Shown piece after piece: positions 46,614-51,736 of a stretch of 51,736 bases of DNA. The notes under the pieces are model-generated. The model was not told the origin of the DNA. It made no database searches and was given only the letters and a program-made list of their open reading frames with translations. This stretch comes from Candidatus Krumholzibacteriota bacterium. GTDB taxonomy: Bacteria; Krumholzibacteriota; Krumholzibacteriia; JAJRXK01. The stretch spans positions 1 to 51,736 of the forward strand of contig JAJDAC010000006.1 in NCBI GenBank assembly GCA_029262065.1, in the 5' to 3' direction. Position 1 is the first letter of the stretch. Every line of letters begins with the position of its first letter. The position numbers and the translations under genes are program-made.

Positions 46614-47274
46614 CTAAAGAACACTTCCACGATAGATCGATGGCAGAATCAGCTCCTCCTTTCGTGGCTCAAGACCCTTGTTGTGACGTCGCCTTCGGCA
46701 GATCGTTTGCTCCTTTACGCGCTGCCGAGCTGTTCGAATCTCCCTGGCACGACCGTGGTACACGTCTGCCGGCGTGAGATTCCCCAGTGATTTGTGGACC
46801 CGTTCTTGGTTGTAGTATTCAACGAAGTGACCCAGCTCCTCCGTGAGATCGCCCGGCAGGTAGTAATTCTTGAGTTTCACCACGTTCTTCATCGTGCGGT
46901 GATAGCGCTCAATCTTACCCTGCGTCATCGGGTGATACGGCTTACCTCGCATGTGGACCATTTTTGCCATTGAGGTACTCCGCAAGTTCCGAGGAGATGA
47001 AACACGCGCCGTTGCCCGATAGCAATCGAGGTCGGTGGCGGATGTCGACCTGGTCGACGCCCGTACTTTCAATTGCCTCGTCCAGTAGCTTCTGCACATC
47101 GGTGGCGGCCACCCCGTAAACAGCCTCCATGCAATGATGAATCGAGCCCAACACATCAGACCCCTCATCATCGATATCCTTCATCCTTGACTTGTCGAAT
47201 CCCATGGACTTTATGTTTCGCAGGTCCTCTTTCGATAGGTTCCCCGCCGGTACTACAGCGGTTGGGGCGGTCAC
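46614..47274 (-). pseudogene. degraded IS3-family transposase (integrase core)
   Basis: The minus strand shows the integrase core in two frames. RFIIAWRLFTG (one frame) continues as VAATDVQKLLDEAIESTGVD and HRPRLLSGNGACFISSELAEYL (second frame), then returns to the first as YHPMTQGKIERYHRTMKN and VEYYNQERVHKSLGNLTPADVYHGR. Two frameshifts, near 47100 and 46965, are needed. The usual SDNG catalytic Asp is Gly here (SGNG), so the protein would be dead even if in frame. The N-terminal part and orfA are missing. It is a relic of an old insertion. Confidence 0.85.
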
Positions 47275-47303
47275 CCGGACTTCCTTCGTGCTCTAACGGA
47301 GCA

Positions 47304-47330
47304 GAGCCCGCTTCGGATTGAAGCGGGCTC
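47304..47330 (-). terminator. hairpin with the same stem as the groEL terminator
   Basis: GAGCCCGCTTC, a five-base loop and GAAGCGGGCTC form a perfect 11-base stem 90 bases past the stop of the minus-strand gene at 47421. No T-run follows on either strand, so termination efficiency is uncertain. It is placed between the IS relic and the TPR-like gene. Confidence 0.5.
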
Positions 47331-47420
47331 CGCGTTGTCCGTCGAATCGACGACGGGAGCGCATGTCGAGGCCGTTTAGGTCCAGACCAGAGTTCCGTGG
47401 AAAGGCTCTGATCAACAAGA

Positions 47421-48614
47421 CTAGCTTGCGACGAACTCTCGGAGTTCTGCGCGATACTTCTCGACCTTGAGCAGCGTATTCGCAACCCACAGTCGCGAGA
47501 AGAGGTAGTTCCACTCACGGTATCCTTCGGAGCGAGCCTCTCGCAGGAGCTCCATGGCCTTGTCCATGTACTCATTGGGATCTTCGATGGCGATCACGTC
47601 TCCTTTTGAACCGGCCGCCGATGCACTGCAAATGGCTGCGGTACAATACGCTTCCGCTTTTGAGAGGAGAATCGACACGACACCGGGTGCCTGTAGCGAC
47701 GCGCGATCGAAGTCCTGCAGGGCCTGGACCAGTTGGTTCATATGTCTCTCTGCAGCCTCCGGGTTTCGCACCGTAAGTATCAGTCGGAAATCGTCGACTG
47801 TCTTCACATCGACCATCTCGAAGACTGTGGCAACCATCGTGGAATAGGAGAGGTTGTTGATCCTGGCGGCGAGATTGGTTGGAGAGCGGTAGAGTTCGTA
47901 GGCCATGGCGAAGCAGTTTGTGGCTAAGTCGATCAGTGACGTATCAGCGGTGATCGATGCCCGCTCCAGGTAGCAGATTCCAAGGCCGTTCCATAGATTG
48001 GAAATTCGAGGTGTAAGGTCGCGCGCCGTCAGGAGCAACGCGATTGCGCGATCAAGTTCGGCAAGCTGCATCCGAACGTCGTTGTGTTCCCGTGCCCGCT
48101 TCATCCGAACGAGGCCCTGGAATGTGAAAAAGTACCCGACCTCGATCGGCGTGAAATCCAATGTCCGAGGGTCGATTCGGAGGAAGCGATCTTCCGCGGC
48201 CGCGTTTGGCGACGTTGCCATGCCGACGACGAGGTCGAGAATCTCTTGGAGGCCAAGGTTCTGACGGTCGAAACCACGTACGTTCTTCAGTGATTCACGG
48301 ACCTCACGCAGATTGCGAGTCAGGGACGAGTCTGCTCCAATCTCCGTAACGTGAACGTCCGAAAGAAGGTCGTAGGCTTCCTTGACAAGAAGGTTTCGTA
48401 CGATTGGCACGTGGCTTGAGTGATTGTCCATGTACCGCTTCAGGTCAACTTCATTGAGCGGTTGATTGCTGAAGACAACAGCGAGAACGACCGCAACAAG
48501 GATGCCTGCGACACTGACGGCAACTCCGATGAGCCACCGAATGTTCTGGATCTTCGAAGCAAGGTCGTCAATCGTGTTTTGCGAGCGTTGCGCTCCGCGG
48601 CGTTTGCGAGCCAT
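47421..48614 (-). CDS. membrane-anchored TPR-like protein of unknown function
   Basis: The 397-residue protein has a basic N-terminus (MARKRRGAQRSQN), one membrane helix at about 27-48 (WLIGVAVSVAGILVAVVLAVVF), then only helices. Pairs such as NLWNGLGICYLERASI and LATNCFAMAYELYRS resemble TPR-type repeats. No enzyme motif is visible. It follows the Sll1717-like ATPase gene on the same strand after 266 bases, so it may be regulated separately. The gap upstream carries a repeated GGCTCA element. I do not recognise the family. Confidence 0.6.
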   Translation of the reverse strand: MARKRRGAQRSQNTIDDLASKIQNIRWLIGVAVSVAGILVAVVLAVVFSNQPLNEVDLKRYMDNHSSHVPIVRNLLVKEAYDLLSDVHVTEIGADSSLTRNLREVRESLKNVRGFDRQNLGLQEILDLVVGMATSPNAAAEDRFLRIDPRTLDFTPIEVGYFFTFQGLVRMKRAREHNDVRMQLAELDRAIALLLTARDLTPRISNLWNGLGICYLERASITADTSLIDLATNCFAMAYELYRSPTNLAARINNLSYSTMVATVFEMVDVKTVDDFRLILTVRNPEAAERHMNQLVQALQDFDRASLQAPGVVSILLSKAEAYCTAAICSASAAGSKGDVIAIEDPNEYMDKAMELLREARSEGYREWNYLFSRLWVANTLLKVEKYRAELREFVAS

Positions 48615-48810
48615 TACCGCACGTCCTTTCGACGAGAGAGTGTTTCGGCGGTGTATGGATCGCTACTGGGCGACCTATTGGCAGCTGCGCAGCTCATACT
48701 TACGCGCGCCCTAAGGGGAGGGACCCTGCTAGATCGAGAGGAACTCGGTGATTGCGCAAAGAGACGTTTTCCGCCTCCGCGACGATGAGCTGTTCTATCT
48801 CGGTTCGGGC

Positions 48811-48834
48811 TGAGCCAAATTGCTCAATGGCTCA
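48811..48834 (-). promoter_or_regulatory. inverted repeat TGAGCCA-N10-TGGCTCA, possible operator
   Basis: Seven-base arms lie in the 266-base gap upstream of the TPR-like gene and just after the ATPase stop. A further GGCTCA copy follows at 48839. A transcription-factor site is possible. The winged-helix domain at the end of the neighbouring ATPase is a tempting but unproved reader. Confidence 0.35.
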
Positions 48835-48880
48835 ACCTGGCTCACCCGCTGCCATCGCTCGCCCAAGGATGGATCAGCCT

Positions 48881-50950
48881 CTAGTGGGGGTCTGATGTAC
48901 CATCTTCAGTGGATGCAGGGTCGGGTTGATCCGGAGAATCTCTGAAGAGATGGACGTAGCCATGTTGGCGATCCAGAAGCGGTTTTGTAGCGTGCCATCC
49001 TCCGCCTCTTCGATACCCGATATTCGCTTTGTTTTCGATCAGGCTACGTCGAGGAACGCCCCGCCTCGCGGCCCGGGCTCGAAACGCTCTGACGGCCTGC
49101 TGCACGTCGTGGCGGGCTGCGTTTTGTTCAGCTGTGGACCGTAGCCTAATTTTCCCTCCACGATATCCAACTTCTGACGCCAAAATTGCCGAGTAAAGGT
49201 CCTCGTAGGGGACGCAGTCAACGCCGTCTGCTGTATCAAAGAGTGCCTTCAGCAATGCGTGCTCGCGTGCAGACAGCGTGAAGACGCTACCATATACGTC
49301 GAAGATCTGTCGTTCAGTCCAATGAAGTCGATAGGGACCCCTCAGTTCAGTGTCGCTCGGCGTAGTGGTCGCGCCGCTCCTGAGGAACTTCTTGTCCAGT
49401 GGATAGTCATGGCCAACGATGAATCGACTGTCGATGTGGATCGACTCGCGGAAGCCAGGCAGGTCGTATATTACCGGATGCACAAAGTACAGCTCACTAT
49501 CCGGCAGCTCGTTGATCCGTGCCTCCATGCGACGACTCTCGATGTTGAACTTCTGGACGAAGCGGCCGCGGCCAAGTTGTTTGATCCAGCCAAGAAGTCC
49601 CCAGTATGCCAGTTGATCGTAAGGATCGACCTTCGCAAGTTCCGGAGTGGTGGCCGCCAAGTTGCGACGTTCGTCCTCTAGCACTTCTTTGGTCACCACG
49701 TTGGACCCTAAGGCTCGAAGTAATCGGTCTGCTACGTTCGGCCCAACGTTCCTTCCGGCGAGGTCGTAGATGGCTGAGTTGCAGTCTGATACGATCTCCT
49801 TGGCGATTTGGCCGGATCCAACTTCGACACCGGCTCGGATGCAATCCCGGATGTTGTCTTCTGAGAATCGATTCTGCTTAGTCGCTAGCCAGGTTTGAAA
49901 CTCAAGCCAAATGTCATTGCCCATGTTCACCAAGTCACGAGCTCTGTATTGCGTATGCCTCAACAGGTAATCGAAGGTGGTTTCCTCGACGCCAACGGTG
50001 TTGTTTAGCATCGTGTTTGTTCCGAGGAACGACTTCAAGAGCCCAGTGTTTTCCCCTCTGAATAGTCGGGTTTCTGGTGGCAGTCGCCGAATTTTGTTCT
50101 CGAAGAACATGCGGAGCGTGTCTCGAGTCCAAACGATGTCCTTCACGTTGTCCATCGCAGCGATTCGCGTCGCGTTTGGGTTCGCGTTTACAAGGAAATC
50201 GCATACCTCTCTGCGGACGGCGGTGACGATGTGAACATGAGGAAGTGCGCTGCGGAGGTACGAGATTGTTTCGAAGAGGCTTGCTAAGTTGCTGTTCCAG
50301 AAACTCGGCGAGTGATGGTACTCCTCATCGGTGTCGTCCAAGAACAGGTAGATTGTGGTGCGGACAGCCCTGCCAAGAAAGGCGACTAGATTGCGCCTAT
50401 TGAATGATTCGAGGTACTGCTGCACCATGTGTTTCTTTTGCAGCTTGGGTAGAATCTGGCTGTAGATAGCCGCCGTGTCCATGTTTGGGTCTGGCTGAAC
50501 ATTGGCTGACTGTATGAGGGAATTAAGCTGATGTCGGAAGTTACGGCGCTCGGCCTTGGTCATAGATCCGTGGCCGCGTGTTATTGCGTCGAGATAGAGG
50601 CCGGCCACGCGAAGCGCCAATACAATCTCCCATACAATGCGCAGGTGGTTTTGGAGATCGTTTCCAGAGTATTGCTTGAGGTCATCAAGGGCATACTCAG
50701 TCGAGTAGGCTGTTGACTCATATTCGACGATCGAGCCTGGCATTGCCCGCTTTAGGTCCAGGTAAGACTTTCGAATGACGTGCGTCTTCCCCCCCCCCCG
50801 TCGACTTGTGAAGGCCATCGAGCCGGTATCGACATCGAAAGTTGTGTTCGGCAGCGAGAAGTAGCCTTTCCGAATCTCGTCTTCGGTAAGGTGAGAAGCT
50901 TGAGGTCGGCCAAAGGGTGACTCGAAATGATTAGCTGGCGTGTTTTTCAT
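48881..50950 (-). CDS. Sll1717-like P-loop ATPase with C-terminal winged-helix domain
   Basis: The 689-residue protein has a Walker A-like TSRRGGGKTH (K55-T56; first Gly of the consensus replaced by Ser) and Walker B IYLFLDDTDEEYH. It resembles the ORC/STAND-like P-loop ATPases of the Sll1717 group, which occur in defence islands. The C-terminus (about 565-665) has the OmpR-type winged-helix pattern: FTLSAREHALLKALFDTADG, then QQAVRAFRARAARRGVPRR, then NIGYRRGGG. The P-loop is encoded by a run of 11 G. The protein could sense a signal, bind DNA and be switched by slippage in that run. The family name is a best guess; the ATPase and the winged helix are visible. Confidence 0.65.
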   Translation of the reverse strand: MKNTPANHFESPFGRPQASHLTEDEIRKGYFSLPNTTFDVDTGSMAFTSRRGGGKTHVIRKSYLDLKRAMPGSIVEYESTAYSTEYALDDLKQYSGNDLQNHLRIVWEIVLALRVAGLYLDAITRGHGSMTKAERRNFRHQLNSLIQSANVQPDPNMDTAAIYSQILPKLQKKHMVQQYLESFNRRNLVAFLGRAVRTTIYLFLDDTDEEYHHSPSFWNSNLASLFETISYLRSALPHVHIVTAVRREVCDFLVNANPNATRIAAMDNVKDIVWTRDTLRMFFENKIRRLPPETRLFRGENTGLLKSFLGTNTMLNNTVGVEETTFDYLLRHTQYRARDLVNMGNDIWLEFQTWLATKQNRFSEDNIRDCIRAGVEVGSGQIAKEIVSDCNSAIYDLAGRNVGPNVADRLLRALGSNVVTKEVLEDERRNLAATTPELAKVDPYDQLAYWGLLGWIKQLGRGRFVQKFNIESRRMEARINELPDSELYFVHPVIYDLPGFRESIHIDSRFIVGHDYPLDKKFLRSGATTTPSDTELRGPYRLHWTERQIFDVYGSVFTLSAREHALLKALFDTADGVDCVPYEDLYSAILASEVGYRGGKIRLRSTAEQNAARHDVQQAVRAFRARAARRGVPRRSLIENKANIGYRRGGGWHATKPLLDRQHGYVHLFRDSPDQPDPASTEDGTSDPH
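50789..50799 (-). repeat. G11 homopolymer inside the ATPase P-loop codons
   Basis: Eleven C on the plus strand (G on the coding strand) encode the Arg-Gly-Gly-Gly just before Lys55. Loss or gain of one base would truncate the protein at once. Such tracts are classical phase-variation sites and also sequencing-error hot spots. Confidence 0.9.
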
Positions 50951-51596
50951 TCAGCCACGATTCCATGGATGATGTAGTTCGCGGTTTCTCGGGAGGTCCC
51001 GCTTCGACCAACCCTCAGCGGCATTTTGTTGTGAATCCGACCGGGGCGAGGTGGGCTCAGGGTTAGGAATGTACTTGGACTTCGGAGGCGCTCATCTTGG
51101 GGCCTAGGCTTCACCTTGGTTCGAAATCTAGCTTGGTGGACCACTTCGGGGCAGTTCGTCTGGCAATTGGGACCTGACCAGGCTGCTTCTTCCTCCAAAT
51201 CTCAGCATCTCGCGGGACTCATTACACCAGAATTCCACCGCATTTGGTAGTGAAAAGCGACAATAGTAAGATGGTCGAATCTTGCACGTGCGTAGTGTCG
51301 AGAGCCCGCATGGACCTTAGCCGACCGCGTAGAACTTGCCCCAGGATATCGTTACTAGTGAAGCTCAAGGAGCTTTTTATCATGTTGCCTCGATGTCAGC
51401 GGAGGGCAACGCGCGGTGGGATGTGTGGAGCGGTTCAATGGCTAGTGAGACTACCCGCCCGGGTCTAGTTGGACTGATTAGTTCTCGCTCTTTCCAGCGT
51501 CGGCGTTTGGACGACTGCGTCAATGCGTAAGCTCACCCGTCAACGAGATGGTGCGAGAATAGATACTCTGGCTTCAAGCGTCCGACGTTCCCAACC
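50951..51596. other. 646-base stretch without a well-supported gene
   Basis: A minus-strand frame (50947-51198, TTG start) overlaps the ATPase start as ATGA and ends SRETANYIIHGIVAE. It has no SD and low-complexity content, so it is only a weak candidate leader gene. Nothing else on either strand has an SD or motif. The region must contain the ATPase promoter but no clear box was found. Confidence 0.5.
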
Positions 51597-51622
51597 GGGA
51601 CTGTACTGATTTCTGTGTAAAC
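51597..51622 (+). mobile_element. left terminal sequence of an IS256-type element
   Basis: The stretch beginning GGGACTGTACTG and containing TTTCTGTGTAAAC resembles terminal repeats of IS256-family elements. It lies 36 bases before a start codon whose product looks like an IS256 transposase, with a TATACT box at 51633-51638 between. The right end is outside the window. Confidence 0.5.
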
Positions 51623-51657
51623 GGCCATGGACTATACTCCCATCACGGAGGGAACCC

Positions 51658-51736
51658 ATGGCACGGAAGAAAAGTCAGCGAGATAGAGAAGTCGACGCGC
51701 TCCTGGACGAGATTCTCAAGGGCAAGCGGCCGGAGG
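51658..51736 (+). CDS. N-terminus of a probable IS256-family transposase, cut by window end
   Basis: GGAGGGA precedes ATG 51658 by five bases. The 26 visible residues run MARKKSQRDREVDALLDEIL and then KGKRPE. The basic start and the LLDEIL-x-GK-x-PE segment match the beginning of many IS256-type transposases. The adjacent IR-like sequence supports this. Only the first few percent of the gene can be seen. Confidence 0.55.
   Translation, partial: MARKKSQRDREVDALLDEILKGKRPE

Noticed and set aside
46732..46750. GTTCGAATC, a T-loop-like sequence that could be the missing tRNA 3' part
   Set aside because: It lies in the coding strand of the IS3 relic, and the flanks do not pair with the tRNA-Arg acceptor or form a T stem.
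50947..51198. 83-codon minus-strand frame overlapping the ATPase start
   Set aside because: TTG start without SD, low-complexity sequence; the ATGA overlap alone is not enough.

Overview
The window comes from a GC-rich, Gram-negative-type bacterium. Evidence for the envelope type includes lipoproteins, a beta-barrel-like exported protein, RodZ and a large MscS channel. Two large secreted proteins end in FlgD-Ig-like domains with an NPFNP motif. That pattern is common in FCB-group and related candidate phyla (Eisenbacteria, Krumholzibacteria or Latescibacteria-like lineages). The exact phylum is an inference and cannot be fixed from this window.

Left part, about 1-29,840: ordinary chromosome. 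It opens with a glycosyltransferase, a sugar-type oxidoreductase, an exported beta-propeller-like protein and a membrane protein on the plus strand. Next, on the minus strand, come a PDZ/GAF/SpoIIE phosphatase with a tiny downstream ORF, and a coupled pair of secreted proteins (M28 peptidase and P-domain protein). A housekeeping run follows on the plus strand: lipoprotein, valS, rodZ-like, uvrB, nadC, birA, coaX, with several 4-base overlaps. Minus-strand genes then encode an exported barrel protein, MgtE, an AspA/AstE-type deacylase, a RimB-like protease, a MscS channel and a DUF21/CBS protein. groES-groEL close the block with a clear promoter and terminator.

Junction, about 29,840-30,260: a tRNA-Arg(TCT) gene is cut off after its variable loop. 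It lies exactly where core genes give way to accessory ones, so it looks like an old integration scar.

Right part, about 30,260-51,736: accessory region. It holds a 1336-aa KAP P-loop ATPase, a small unknown gene, a HEPN-like candidate, an exported unknown protein, a PAS sensor without an output domain, a degraded IS3 transposase, a TPR-like membrane protein, an Sll1717-like ATPase with a winged-helix tail and a G11 tract in its P-loop, and the left end of an IS256-type element.

The most striking locus is 37,877-44,263. One operon encodes a propeptide-like lipoprotein, a subtilisin (S8) with no signal peptide, an APH-type kinase, a HopA1-family lyase and a LanC cyclase. The last three are the enzyme types needed to phosphorylate Thr/Ser, eliminate the phosphate and close (methyl)lanthionine rings; kinase plus HopA1 is the class V lanthipeptide/thioamitide combination. 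The operon has no small precursor gene. Instead, the subtilisin carries a 135-residue tail of 18 units of the form [T/S]-R-x(1-3)-C, with 18 matched Thr/Ser and 18 Cys. I infer that this tail is the substrate, which would make the protein a self-contained protease-precursor fusion decorated with up to 18 thioether rings. I know of no described system of this form.
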